Below, piece after piece: positions 1 to 8,724 of a stretch of DNA of 41,161 nt. Numbering within the stretch: position 1 is the stretch's first letter; every line of letters begins with the position of its first letter. Below the pieces are notes generated by a model. It was not told the DNA's origin, did not search any database, and saw only the letters and a program-made list of their open reading frames with translations. A program made the position numbers and the translations under genes. Source of the DNA: Desulfobacterales bacterium HSG2 (GTDB taxonomy: Bacteria; Desulfobacterota; Desulfobacteria; Desulfobacterales; 4be13); NCBI GenBank assembly GCA_030378035.1, contig JAUCGI010000028.1:1-41161 (forward strand). The letters run 5' to 3'.

Positions 1-135
1 GGATTGGCAAAGTTTCATTTTTTCAGTTCCTTTGTTCACAGGTCATGACAGACAGCGAACTTTGTAAAGTTTTTAAAAACAAGGCTTAACAGCAATTTTT
101 TTAAATTTCGGGAAACATTTAAGTTTTACAGACCA

Positions 136-246
136 TTGATTACTCTTGTTATCTTGGCTGTTGTTGTGGCTGTTTTTCTTTTTGCGAAGAAATATCCCAC
201 TGCCCGGCGGGATTTGCAAAAATTAGGAAATGATCCAAAACCATGA
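136..246 (+). CDS. possible small single-span membrane peptide (uncertain)
   Basis: This frame is open from 49 to the TGA at 244-246 and encodes a hydrophobic stretch (ITLVILAVVVAVFLFA) followed by a basic tail (KKYPTARRDLQKLG). It has no ATG; TTG at 136 is the most upstream plausible start and has no clear Shine-Dalgarno. The layout (hydrophobic span, then lysines) resembles the N-terminus of the Cys-Gly peptide that begins 12 bases after its stop. The stop overlaps the ribosome-binding site of that next gene, which would suit coupled translation. It may be a degenerate paralogue of the peptide or not a gene at all. Confidence 0.2.
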   Translation: MITLVILAVVVAVFLFAKKYPTARRDLQKLGNDPKP

Positions 247-258
247 GGAGAAATTATT

Positions 259-537
259 ATGGAAGTGGTTATTACCATTATTATTATTGTTGTTGCTTTA
301 ATCTTTAAATTTAAGAAACCGAAGGAACTGGATGTTGAATCCAGGCACACACGGGATACAATGTCACACAGAGAAGGTTTTGGCGGTTCACGCTGGCAGG
401 ATGCTCCGTGCGGAGGGGATCCTTGTGGAGGGGACCCTTGCGGAGGAGGCCCGTGCGGAGGAGGTCCGTGCGGAGGAGGCCCTTGCGGAGGAGGCCCGTG
501 CGGAGGAGGTCCGTGCGGAGGTCCCTGTGGCGACTGA
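259..537 (+). CDS. membrane-anchored Cys-Gly-Gly-Pro repeat peptide, candidate radical-SAM substrate
   Basis: This 92-residue protein has a clear ribosome-binding site (AGGAGA, about 247-252) ahead of ATG 259. Residues 3-16 form one hydrophobic span, followed by the basic KFKKPK. By the positive-inside rule the long C-terminal part would then lie in the cytoplasm. Residues 23-49 are a polar linker. Residues 50-92 are nine repeats of Pro-Cys-Gly-Gly with Asp, Gly or nothing as the last residue, giving nine regularly spaced cysteines. I do not recognise a named family. Low-complexity Cys/Gly tails next to a radical SAM/SPASM protein are typical of RiPP precursors, so the inferred role is the substrate of the enzyme encoded at 850-4287. 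A metal-binding or structural Cys-rich protein is the main alternative. Confidence 0.65.
   Translation: MEVVITIIIIVVALIFKFKKPKELDVESRHTRDTMSHREGFGGSRWQDAPCGGDPCGGDPCGGGPCGGGPCGGGPCGGGPCGGGPCGGPCGD
406..534 (+). repeat. 15-bp in-frame tandem repeat coding for PCGGG/PCGGD
   Basis: The unit reads close to CCGTGCGGAGGAGGC. Copies are nearly identical at the nucleotide level, including third positions, so the array looks recently expanded and could vary in copy number between strains. The last two units are shortened to 12 bases. Confidence 0.9.
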
Positions 538-574
538 TGAACAAACCGATCAGGAATATGACTGAAACTATAAA

Positions 575-840
575 CTCTCTTACCCTTACTCCTCTTACTC
601 TTGCTCTTGCTCTTTCTCTTTCTCTTGCTCTTGCTCTTGCTCTTACTCTTGCTCTTGCTCTTGCTCTTGCTCTTGCTCTTGCTCTTGCTCTTTCTCTTTC
701 TCTTTCTCTTTCTCTTTCTCTTTCTCTTTCTCTTTCTCTTAATCTTAATCTTAATCTTAATCGAATGGATATGGCAGGATCAAGAGCAAGAGGAAGAGGA
801 AGAGCAAGATCAAGAGCAAGAGCAAGAGGAAAAGGAAAAG
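575..840. repeat. hexamer tandem array with inverted halves (CTTGCT / AGAGCA)
   Basis: About 180 bases of CTCTTG/CTCTTT-type hexamers (575-760) end in AATCTT units. A short spacer follows (about 761-779), then the complementary AAGAGC/AAGAGG run (780-840). The two halves can pair into a long hairpin between the peptide gene and the radical SAM gene. The array stays open as leucine-rich reading frames, which is an artefact of its period. Its purine-rich right end (AGGAAAAGG, about 828-840) is the only Shine-Dalgarno-like sequence before ATG 850. Confidence 0.9.
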
Positions 841-849
841 GCGTTCTCT

Positions 850-3800
850 ATGAACATCGGTGACAAAACAAAAAGATGGCAGCGCGTGACGGAGCGGCAA
901 ACCCGTTTCAGCCTTCGCCTGATGACGTGCTATGTGTGCACACAACGGTGTGAATACTGCCATGTCTTTATGGAAAATGAGGACCAGTTGCACAAGCCTG
1001 TCAGGATGAAACCGGAAACAGCCTGTGCTTCTCTGGATGCCTACCATGAATTAATGAAGGACAAAAGAGAGGCGCATCTCTTAGTGAGCTTTTACGGAGG
1101 AGAGCCTCTCCTGAACTGGAACATGCTACAGCAGGCCATGTTACACGGAAACAGGCGATTCGGTGCCCGGAATATCTCATGGGTTCTGAATACAAGCGGA
1201 ACCGTGATAACACCTTCCAGGGCCTCTTTTCTGAAAGAAAATCGGGTTGATGTTCACCTGGGGATTGACGGTCCCTCTGAGCACAGCAACCGGCATCGGA
1301 AATTTTCAAACGGGGCCCCGAATTATAAACGGATGATGAAAGCATTATCCGTTCTGGCGGATTCTCATTACAGACTCCAGTTTGACACCTGCCTGACCCG
1401 CGCCAACATGAACGATATCAGGGGCCTTGTTGATCTGGCTGACCAATGCGGTGCGGACAGGATATATGTCGCGGTCCCGGACTTCCCGGATTTTGACAAG
1501 GGCGATTCCCTGGATCCTCTGACCGCGGCCGGGAAGATAGCTGAAGCGGATGCTTACGCAAAAAACAGAAACCTCCAGATCATCGGCCCCTGGAAAACCG
1601 CGCTGTTTGCTTCTAATTCGCATAATAACGATTCAGAGCTGATTCCTCATCTCGTCATCGACACCACCGGCCTGATCTGCTTCAGCGCTTACATGGACAG
1701 ACCGATTGGTCACATTGACGAATTCAGGGAGAAGATTTTTTCACAACCGTATGATTCAGTGATGGACCGCTGGAATGAAGAGAAAAAGACCTGCGAAAGC
1801 TGTGAACTGAAACATTCCTGCAACGGCTATCTGATGAACATCGTTATGTATCACACCCAAGCAAAACAGGGTTACGAGCGAGAATGCAGGCTTGCGAAAC
1901 AAATTCTCGACAACTTCCCTCGTATCTGCGGCAGCACCGGCACATTCTCATCCGGGGTTAAGCTGAAATGGTCGCAGTTTCTGCACACCGGGAAAAATCA
2001 TGACGATGAGACCCGGAACTATGCAGCCCGTCAGTTGAGCCAGGCGGCGATTCGCAATATTAAGGACATTTTTCGGATTTTGGATTCATTCAGAACTCCG
2101 GCAAGCCCGGGAGCCGTCTGCAATGAAACAACGTCTCCTGATTTCTGGCCGGCAGTGGTCAGGCTGATGGATGCCGGACTTCTGATTCCTGAAGGTGCCG
2201 ATGAATGCCGGAGATATCTGGATCGCATTCTCGCGGATAAGCATAGGGAAAAAATCGAGACATCCGCTTTTCAGTTTTGTTACTCCGAAGGTGATGAAAA
2301 AGCCGTCTTTCATCATCGCAGGTTTATCGAGGCCGCGTATGAGCAACTCTGCGAAACCGTGCTTCCGCCCCCGGAACAAAAGATATGGGTCTGTTTTGTG
2401 AACAACCGAAATGATCTCCGCCGGTTCTGGGGAAGTGCGAAGCTCCCGGAATGGGTCGGTGCTTTTGTCACTGCCCGAAGAGTGCTTGTGGTGAGTACCG
2501 GAAAATTTATTCCAAAAGAGAGAGAACTCTCCCGCATCCGCCAGATGCGGCACGAACTGGCGCATATTTTCCTGGGACAATCTGACTTGAACATTCCGGT
2601 CTGGCTGACGGAGGGGCTGTGTGAGTATTTTGCCGGGGCCCGGAACCACGAACCATTCAAACCAGGGACCCGAATCTACAGTTTTCGTGAACTGGAAACC
2701 CTGATTGACACGAATCTTCTGGAAGTGGATGACGCACCGGTTTCCGAGAATGTATGCTACAGGCAGGCCCACAGTTTTGTGCGTTACCTCGCGCAATTCA
2801 GCGGAGCGCATATCCTGTTAGAATGTGTCCGATCAACCGTTCCTGACAAGGACTTCCGAACCCAGTTCAAACACTGGTACCGAATATCGCTCGATTCGGC
2901 AGAGAAAAAATGGCTTCGGACACTGAAGATGCGTCCGCGCTTCAGGAGGATGACCACATCCCGGTATATGCAGGTGATCTCCGACAACGGGCAAGGCATC
3001 TTCTTCAACTCCCGTGTGGGGGATTGCCTGATTTGCGGCACGGATTTGCTTCAACTGCTTAAGTTTGTGAGAAAAGGGAAAACCTGCGCGAAGATATTCA
3101 GAAAATTTGAAATTAAGGACTTCGACAAATTGCTCTCTGATTTGTACAGGGCAAAACTGGTGGTCTATGAAAACGACCCCGAAACAAACCGGGAGAGCTT
3201 CGCATCCGATCCGGGACACGCCCGGAGCGGTGCGCTGATTCGCCATCTGAGGCTGAACCTGACCACCCGCTGCAACATGGCCTGCACATACTGTTATTCC
3301 GTCAGCAATGAGCACGACACCCGCGTGATGGAGTGGGAAACGGCAAAAACAGCAGTTGATTCTTTTCTCAGCCTGCAAAAAGAGCATGGGCACACTTCCG
3401 CATCCGTCCGCTTCTTTGGCGGGGAACCCCTGCTGAATTGGAAGGTGCTCCGAGAGACCCTGAAATATTGCGAAGTCACCCGGGGCAAAGTTGATCTTAC
3501 CTATCTGCTGAACACAAACGGCACTCTGCTGACAGAAGCAATCATCCGTGAACTCGCCGGATTCCAAACCGAGATTATCATCAGCCTTGACGGGACAAAG
3601 GAGAGCCACGACAAATTCAGAAGATTCAGAACAGAGGAAGGCTCTTTTGAACCGATTGACAGGGCTATCGACCTGTGCCTGGCGCATCCGTGCAAACTGA
3701 GCATAGACACAACATTGGGTGACCATAATTATGATCATTTAAACGCCCTGATCGACTATCTTGCCGAAAAACAGGAACGATTCGGGATCCCCGTCATGCT

Positions 3801-4287
3801 TGGCTTGCAGAACATGACCATGGGGTTTCAGGAGAAATATGATACCGGATCATTAAATGAGAAAGTGGAAAAACTGGTCTCAGCATTCAGATATGCCAGT
3901 GACAAACATCTCGACACCGGTGGACTTGCTGTTTTTCCCTATCGCCGAATCTTCAGCCACTCTCAGATCGGGAAATTCTGCAACGCCGCAGGCAGAGAAC
4001 TCTCTGTGAACCCCGACGGTACGATATTTCCCTGTGGCGCCCTGAAAATACCCCTCGGAACGGTTGATGACATGGATATCATTTATCAGAATAAATCCTA
4101 TCTCAGCCTTGCCCGAAGGGGAATCGGAACAATTCCCGCGTGTGAGGGATGTGAGATAGAGGTTTTTTGCGCGGGGGGCTGTATCGCAGATGCGGTGACA
4201 TCTGAGAGCAATCTGTTCAGAGCAGCAAAAAATTGTGCGTTTGAAAAGGCTTTTTTCAGGGCGATGGTGAAAGAATTTGTTTTATGA
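850..4287 (+). CDS. radical SAM/SPASM - HExxH peptidase - PqqD-like RRE - radical SAM/SPASM fusion
   Basis: I start this 1145-residue protein at ATG 850; upstream codons in the same frame only translate the hexamer array. Residues about 22-250 form a radical SAM core: cluster cysteines C30, C34 and C37 (CxxxCxxC) and a GGEP motif. A SPASM-like cysteine set follows (C277, C315, C318, C324, C346). The middle region carries HELAH at 568-572 and a downstream EGLCEY glutamate at 588, the signature of a gluzincin zinc peptidase. Residues about 700-780 look like a small winged-helix PqqD/RRE peptide-recognition domain. A second radical SAM core has C808, C812, C815 and FFGGEP, and ends in a full SPASM domain (C1044, CEGC from 1098, CAGGC at 1107-1111, C1129). 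By family knowledge such enzymes install thioether or C-C links in ribosomal peptides. The inferred substrate is the adjacent Cys-Gly peptide, with the peptidase cutting the leader or releasing the product. The domain assignments are strong; the reaction is unknown. Confidence 0.88.
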   Translation: MNIGDKTKRWQRVTERQTRFSLRLMTCYVCTQRCEYCHVFMENEDQLHKPVRMKPETACASLDAYHELMKDKREAHLLVSFYGGEPLLNWNMLQQAMLHGNRRFGARNISWVLNTSGTVITPSRASFLKENRVDVHLGIDGPSEHSNRHRKFSNGAPNYKRMMKALSVLADSHYRLQFDTCLTRANMNDIRGLVDLADQCGADRIYVAVPDFPDFDKGDSLDPLTAAGKIAEADAYAKNRNLQIIGPWKTALFASNSHNNDSELIPHLVIDTTGLICFSAYMDRPIGHIDEFREKIFSQPYDSVMDRWNEEKKTCESCELKHSCNGYLMNIVMYHTQAKQGYERECRLAKQILDNFPRICGSTGTFSSGVKLKWSQFLHTGKNHDDETRNYAARQLSQAAIRNIKDIFRILDSFRTPASPGAVCNETTSPDFWPAVVRLMDAGLLIPEGADECRRYLDRILADKHREKIETSAFQFCYSEGDEKAVFHHRRFIEAAYEQLCETVLPPPEQKIWVCFVNNRNDLRRFWGSAKLPEWVGAFVTARRVLVVSTGKFIPKERELSRIRQMRHELAHIFLGQSDLNIPVWLTEGLCEYFAGARNHEPFKPGTRIYSFRELETLIDTNLLEVDDAPVSENVCYRQAHSFVRYLAQFSGAHILLECVRSTVPDKDFRTQFKHWYRISLDSAEKKWLRTLKMRPRFRRMTTSRYMQVISDNGQGIFFNSRVGDCLICGTDLLQLLKFVRKGKTCAKIFRKFEIKDFDKLLSDLYRAKLVVYENDPETNRESFASDPGHARSGALIRHLRLNLTTRCNMACTYCYSVSNEHDTRVMEWETAKTAVDSFLSLQKEHGHTSASVRFFGGEPLLNWKVLRETLKYCEVTRGKVDLTYLLNTNGTLLTEAIIRELAGFQTEIIISLDGTKESHDKFRRFRTEEGSFEPIDRAIDLCLAHPCKLSIDTTLGDHNYDHLNALIDYLAEKQERFGIPVMLGLQNMTMGFQEKYDTGSLNEKVEKLVSAFRYASDKHLDTGGLAVFPYRRIFSHSQIGKFCNAAGRELSVNPDGTIFPCGALKIPLGTVDDMDIIYQNKSYLSLARRGIGTIPACEGCEIEVFCAGGCIADAVTSESNLFRAAKNCAFEKAFFRAMVKEFVL

Positions 4288-4434
4288 CACAATATCAAGT
4301 CCCGTAGGAACGACCGATGATGTCGGGGAGAGAACTTGGTAATTACGCAGAGAAGCTTGAAGATGGAGGATGTGTCCCATCTACCCATCATGTCAAATTG
4401 AAAGACGGACATTTTCCGATTTCGGCAACTGTGG

Positions 4435-4486
4435 ATTCCGGGTCAAAACTGAAAAAATGTCCCATTTTTTCAGTTTTGCCCGGAAT
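4435..4486. repeat. near-perfect hairpin in the gap after the radical SAM gene
   Basis: A stem of about 23 bp starts with ATTCCGGG and ends with CCCGGAAT around a TCCC loop; the inner arms are AAAACTGAAAAAATG and its complement. Looser TGTGTCCCA/TGGGACACA arms lie outside it (about 4370 and 4500), so it may be the core of another foldback element. The rest of 4288-4794 holds no gene I can recognise. Confidence 0.7.
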
Positions 4487-4794
4487 GACAGGTGGAGGTG
4501 GGACACACCCAAGATGGATTATGCCCTGATTGCATCTGAAGAACACCCGAACATCCAGCGAGATTCCGGACAGCCTTTATCTTGGGAAATCGTAGTTTTC
4601 AGAACCGTTATGGCGTACACATTCGAGAACTTCGGTCCGGACAATTACAACAAGGAGAAAAGCCGTCTCCCGTTCCGGATTCGTGGCATGGAACAGGGCG
4701 GCATTTTCACGTTCACAGACCCATTGGCGGCCAATGCCCTGATCGTGAAAAAGTGTAAACTACTTTCGGCTTTTGTGAAGGATGCCAATAAAAT

Positions 4795-4931
4795 CTGTGT
4801 ACAGGACAAAAAAATTTCAGAGGGATGAAAACCGGCCCGAACACGGCATTCTGTCATTCCGGGCGGAAGTGACAGGAATCGGCAGGATTCCTGTCACTTC
4901 CGACCCGGAATCCACTTTTTGTCCTGTACAC
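4795..4931 (+). mobile_element. MITE-like family A, copy 1 (tandem with copy 2)
   Basis: It begins CTGTGTACAGGAC and ends GTCCTGTACAC, with an inner palindrome centred on GGAATCGGCAGGATTCC. It is non-coding. Copy 2 follows directly. The nine bases before this copy (CAATAAAAT, 4786-4794) match the nine after copy 2 (TAATAAAAT, 5059-5067) except for one base, so the two copies together look like one insertion. Confidence 0.75.
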
Positions 4932-5058
4932 CTGTGTACAGGACAAAAATCTTCGGATGCCTGAAAACCAGCACACTGTCATTCCGGGCGGAAATGCCGG
5001 AAATCGGCAGGATTTCCGGCATTTCCGACCCGGAATCCACTTTTTGTCCTGTACACAG
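4932..5058 (+). mobile_element. MITE-like family A, copy 2
   Basis: A 127-bp copy with ends CTGTGTACAGGAC and GTCCTGTACACAG and the inner palindrome GGAAATGCCGGAAATC / GATTTCCGGCATTTCC. It is in the same orientation as copies 1 and 5. No reading frame for a transposase is present, so mobility would depend on an enzyme supplied elsewhere. Confidence 0.85.
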
Positions 5059-5063
5059 TAATA

Positions 5064-5117
5064 AAATGTCAGAATACTGTTTTTTGCTATTGACTTTTTA
5101 TTCTGTTTGTGAAAACA
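5064..5117 (+). promoter_or_regulatory. probable promoter of the Cache-like gene, duplicated at 11549-11601
   Basis: This stretch holds TTGACT at about 5090 with AT-rich sequence after it, a weak sigma-70-like layout, and lies 40-90 bases before ATG 5157. About 53 bases are almost identical to 11549-11601. The conservation is direct; the promoter role is inferred. Confidence 0.4.
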
Positions 5118-5156
5118 AATGGATTAATTGGTTACCTGATCAGGTGAGGAGATATA

Positions 5157-5624
5157 ATGAAAAGAATAATAACATCGGCTTTGGTATTGTTTTTCAGTTT
5201 TTGTCTTACGGAATTTGTTTTTTCCGAAGAAAAGGCCACAAAAGAGGAATGTGTGGCCAAATGCAAGGAAGCTGCCCAAATGGTAAAAAACATCGGAATT
5301 GAGGCTGCTCTTAAAAAAATGCAGGACAAAAACGGACCTTTTGTATGGAAAGACACCTATATTTTCTGCATAGATATTGAAAAAGGATGGGCTGTGGCGC
5401 ATCCGATAAAGCCCGGACTGGTTCATAAAAAATTGGTAGGGATAAGAGACATAGACGGGAAGATGTTTTTTGCAGAGCTTATCAAAGTTGCCAAAACCAA
5501 AGGGGAAGGATGGGTCAGCTATAAGTGGCCAAAGGTCGGAGAAAAAAAGCCTTTGCCAAAGCTGACTTTCGTTTACAGGGTTCCCGGCGAAAATATGGCG
5601 ATTTGTGCGGGGATTTATCCATAA
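5157..5624 (+). CDS. secreted Cache-like sensory protein (sCache type)
   Basis: A 155-residue protein with a signal peptide at residues 1-23 (MKRIITSALVLFFSFCLTEF, then a FSEE cleavage region). The mature part has a paired-cysteine helix (EECVAKCKEA), the core FVWKDTYIFCID, then AHPIKPGLV and the C-terminal VYRVPGE. This is the layout of stand-alone single Cache domains that bind small molecules in the periplasm. ATG 5157 is preceded by GGTGAGGAG. A chemoreceptor follows at 5862 after a repeat array. The paralogue at 25885 also precedes a chemoreceptor. The two are roughly half identical, including GEGW, WPK and GEKKP. The inferred job is to bind a ligand and signal to the neighbouring receptor; the ligand is unknown. 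Confidence 0.8.
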   Translation: MKRIITSALVLFFSFCLTEFVFSEEKATKEECVAKCKEAAQMVKNIGIEAALKKMQDKNGPFVWKDTYIFCIDIEKGWAVAHPIKPGLVHKKLVGIRDIDGKMFFAELIKVAKTKGEGWVSYKWPKVGEKKPLPKLTFVYRVPGENMAICAGIYP

Positions 5625-5640
5625 ATCATAAGTGTAAACT

Positions 5641-5834
5641 TAGAACTTACTCTTTATCTTGCTCTTTATCTTGCTCTTTATCTTACTCTTTATCTTGCTC
5701 TTTATCTTGCTCTTGCTCTTTATCTTGCTCTTTATCTTGCCCGTGTCCCTTAAGAGGTTAAGAGCAAGATAAAGAGCAAGATAAAGATAAAGAGCAAGAG
5801 TAAGAGCAAGAGCAAGAGCAAGAGTAAGAGTTTT
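5641..5834. repeat. hexamer array with inverted halves (TTGCTC/TTTATC)
   Basis: A run of CTTTATCTTGCT units (5641-5745) is followed by a short centre containing CCCGTGTCCC and then the complementary AGAGCAAGATAA run (5758-5834). It can fold into one long hairpin that fills the gap between the Cache-like gene and the chemoreceptor. Confidence 0.9.
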
Positions 5835-5861
5835 GGGAATCTCTTGATTGGGGAAATTATC

Positions 5862-7631
5862 ATGTTCAGATTATCAAGTATTCAGGCAAGGATCATAGTT
5901 CTCTCTGCTCTCGGAATTATCGGGATGACTTTTATTGCAGGCGTTAACAAATATCTGACATATTCAGTAACCAAGTACGCTGAGGTTGGAAGAAAAAGCC
6001 AGGTCATTGCGCGGGAGATATTACAAATGATGATGATCGAAGAGCAGTTCATCAATAACAGCAGCAATCATGATCTTTTATCCGAACATGAAGAAATTCA
6101 GAAGCTCTTGCGGGAACATATATCAGAGGAGAGTCTCCATGCCGACGATGACAGGATTAAAATATTGGCGGATGAACTCACCGGATTTGAAAAAACACAC
6201 ACGGATATTTTTGAAGCCATAATCAGGAATATTTCCAAAATACAGACAGACAGGGAAGAACTCGCCCTCAGGATTAATCGTCTGAACAACCATTTGGATA
6301 AGGTGATCGGTTCCATAAATTATGAAGAAACCATGCTGATGACAGAGGGCGGTTCTGTGGATGTTTCCAAGGCGGGATTACGGACCGAGCTTAAAAATCT
6401 TATGATTATTTTCTATAGGAGACTGCTGAACATCCAAGAGATTTTTCTGCTTTCAGATATTGATAAATATACTGAAATCAGAAAGGCTTTGGAAAAAGAC
6501 TCCGAACTGAAGGAGGGGAATATCAGGACGGTTCTGGAAACATCGGATTATGCCGAACAGAATGAATTTTGGAAAGAACCGGAAAAGAATTTGCCGGGAA
6601 TTTATGAATTGGAGAATTCAATTGTTGCAGAGTGGAAGGAAAACAGGAAACTTATGCTCAGACTGAAGGAAACAGGCGTCAAAATGCAGCGGACAGCATT
6701 GAATATCGTGGCCCTGGGGAGGGCGGATATCGAAAAAAGTCACAGGGAGACCGGCATGGCCAGTTTGATAACAGCAGTCAGCGGAACCGCTTTTTTACTC
6801 ATTTTAAGCTTTTTTATTTCAAGATCGGTGAACAGATCTCTGGGAACTGTTATCAGAGGGCTTGTGGAAAATGCCTGCCGGGTGTCATCAGCCTCAGATC
6901 AGGTCATGTCTGCCAGTCAGTCCCTTGCAAAAGGGACCTGGGAGCAGGCTGAGACTCTGGAAGAAAATGTTTCATCCCTGAAAGAGATGTCTTCCATGAC
7001 CGGGCAGAATGCAAATCATGCCGGACAGGCGCATGAACTTATGAAAGGGGTCGGGCAGATTATTGAAGACGTTGCCAAATCCGTATCCGAACTTACTGTT
7101 TCAATGGAGGATATCATCCATGCAAGCGAAGAGACTTTCAGGATCGTCAGAACCATTGATGAGATTGCTTTTCAGACCAACCTTCTGGCGCTGAACGCAG
7201 CGATTGAGGCGGCCAGAGCCGGTGAAGCCGGTGCCGGATTTGCAGTGGTTGCCGATGAGGTCAGAAGTCTTGCCACACGGGCGGCTGATGCGGCAAAAAA
7301 TACGTCTGCCCTGATTCAGGGGACTGTAATAAAGATACGGACCGGCTCAGAATTCGTAGCCGGAGTTCAGGAGGCGTTTTCAAAAGTCTCTGAAAACGCC
7401 GCCAAGGTGGGTGAACTGATTGCTGAAATTGCGGAATCTTCCGATAATCAGGCCCGGAAGATTGATCAGATAAACAGGAGAGCGGCTGAAATGAATAAAA
7501 TAACGCATCGGAATTCTGCGAGCGCAGGGGAATCTGCCTCTGCTTCTGAAGAGATGAACGCTCAGTCGGAATATATGAAAGCGTTTGTGAATGAGCTGGC
7601 GGCTCTGCTCGGAACTGGGACAAAGGCATGA
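5862..7631 (+). CDS. methyl-accepting chemotaxis protein
   Basis: ATG 5862 follows GGGGAAA with good spacing and gives 589 residues, the same length as the paralogue at 26694; an upstream TTG (5844) is less likely. TM1 is at about residues 10-30, followed by a helical periplasmic region of roughly 265 residues (four-helix-bundle-like). TM2 is at about 300-322 ([20 protein letters not shown]). The cytoplasmic coiled coil carries the conserved hairpin tip at about 430-467 ([30 protein letters not shown]), which contacts CheA/CheW. I see no clear HAMP domain and no C-terminal pentapeptide for CheR tethering. The secreted Cache-like protein just upstream is the likely ligand-binding partner. The SPFH gene starts 47 bases downstream and may be co-transcribed. 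Confidence 0.93.
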   Translation: MFRLSSIQARIIVLSALGIIGMTFIAGVNKYLTYSVTKYAEVGRKSQVIAREILQMMMIEEQFINNSSNHDLLSEHEEIQKLLREHISEESLHADDDRIKILADELTGFEKTHTDIFEAIIRNISKIQTDREELALRINRLNNHLDKVIGSINYEETMLMTEGGSVDVSKAGLRTELKNLMIIFYRRLLNIQEIFLLSDIDKYTEIRKALEKDSELKEGNIRTVLETSDYAEQNEFWKEPEKNLPGIYELENSIVAEWKENRKLMLRLKETGVKMQRTALNIVALGRADIEKSHRETGMASLITAVSGTAFLLILSFFISRSVNRSLGTVIRGLVENACRVSSASDQVMSASQSLAKGTWEQAETLEENVSSLKEMSSMTGQNANHAGQAHELMKGVGQIIEDVAKSVSELTVSMEDIIHASEETFRIVRTIDEIAFQTNLLALNAAIEAARAGEAGAGFAVVADEVRSLATRAADAAKNTSALIQGTVIKIRTGSEFVAGVQEAFSKVSENAAKVGELIAEIAESSDNQARKIDQINRRAAEMNKITHRNSASAGESASASEEMNAQSEYMKAFVNELAALLGTGTKA

Positions 7632-7677
7632 AACTTGTCCGGGTATTAATAAGGGGAGAGCCGGAAGGAGAGGCATA

Positions 7678-8724
7678 ATGGGCACAAATAATCTCGTTTT
7701 TTTAGAAATCCTGGAATGGTTCGATGAGACCGGCAAAGAGCTGGTGCATCGTATCCCGGAACAAGGCTCCGGGGAGATAAAATACGGGGCCCAACTGATC
7801 ATCAGGGAAAGCCAGGCCGGAATCTTTTTTTATCAGGGCAAGGCTGTGGGAGCTTTCGGTCCGGGGCAGCACACTCTGGAGACCGGAAATATTCCGATCC
7901 TGACCAAAATTGCCGGCCTGCCCTGGGGATTCAAAAGTCCTCTGCGGGCAGAAGTCTATTTTGTGAATCTGAAAACATTCACGAATCTGAAATGGGGGAC
8001 GCGGGATCCGGTTGCATTCAAAGATTCCGAACTGGGACTGATCCGGCTGAGGGCCTTTGGCATATTCAACCTGCGGGTATTCCAGCCCGTGCTCTTTATC
8101 AACAGTCTGGTCGGTACACGGGGAATGTACTCCACGACGGAAATCGAAGAATATCTGAGCCGGGTTATTGTGTCCAAGTTTAATGACTACATGGGGGAAT
8201 CGGTTGACTCAATCCTGAATCTTCCTGCCAAATATGACAAACTCTCCAAAGGGATTGCCAAACGGCTGAGAAAGGATTTCAGTCATTTCGGCCTTGACCT
8301 GACGCAATTGTATATCACTTCAATCACACCGCCGCCCGAGGTTCAGAAAGCCATTGATGACCGCAGCCGGATGGGTGTTTTTCAGGATATGAACAAGCTC
8401 ATGCAGATGAAGGCGGCCATGGCCATGGAAAAAGCGTCGGAAGCAGATGCCGGAGCAGGTATGGGAGCGGGACTCGGAATGATGATGCCTGCCATGTTTG
8501 CCCAGTATTTTGCAGGGAAACAAACCGAAAACGCAGGGGATAAGGCTGAAAGGCCGACATCAGAGATGTGCCCGGAATGTCATAATGCTGTTTCCGGGGA
8601 TTCAAAATTCTGTCCCCAGTGCGGACATCAGCTAGTTGTTTTCAGACAATGCGCAAACTGTGGAAAGAACCTGACCCCCAATGCAAAATTCTGTTCACGC
8701 TGCGGGCATTCGGTTGACGGTTGA
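7678..8724 (+). CDS. SPFH-domain protein with two C-terminal zinc ribbons
   Basis: ATG 7678 follows GGAAGGAGAGGC. The 348-residue protein starts with a soluble SPFH (band 7-like) domain, recognisable by IIRESQAGIFFYQGKAVGAF and GPGQHTLETGNIPIL. A helical region and a Met/Gly/Ala-rich stretch (about residues 245-280) follow. Two CxxC...CxxC zinc ribbons lie at about 298-314 and 325-341. This is the virion-core/YdjI-like SPFH class, thought to form scaffolds; the precise role is unknown. The last codons and the TGA stop (8722-8724) are part of the GGTTGAC array that begins here, so the array sets the C-terminus. The zinc-ribbon protein encoded after the array is a likely partner. Confidence 0.85.
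   Translation: MGTNNLVFLEILEWFDETGKELVHRIPEQGSGEIKYGAQLIIRESQAGIFFYQGKAVGAFGPGQHTLETGNIPILTKIAGLPWGFKSPLRAEVYFVNLKTFTNLKWGTRDPVAFKDSELGLIRLRAFGIFNLRVFQPVLFINSLVGTRGMYSTTEIEEYLSRVIVSKFNDYMGESVDSILNLPAKYDKLSKGIAKRLRKDFSHFGLDLTQLYITSITPPPEVQKAIDDRSRMGVFQDMNKLMQMKAAMAMEKASEADAGAGMGAGLGMMMPAMFAQYFAGKQTENAGDKAERPTSEMCPECHNAVSGDSKFCPQCGHQLVVFRQCANCGKNLTPNAKFCSRCGHSVDG

Noticed and set aside
601..849. N-terminal extension of the radical SAM protein rich in leucine, then Gln/Glu
   Set aside because: It is only the translation of the hexamer array in one frame; the protein-like sequence starts at ATG 850.
4370..4828. 152-codon open frame after the radical SAM gene
   Set aside because: Its start lies in a hairpin repeat and its end in a family A element; no ribosome-binding site or recognisable motif.
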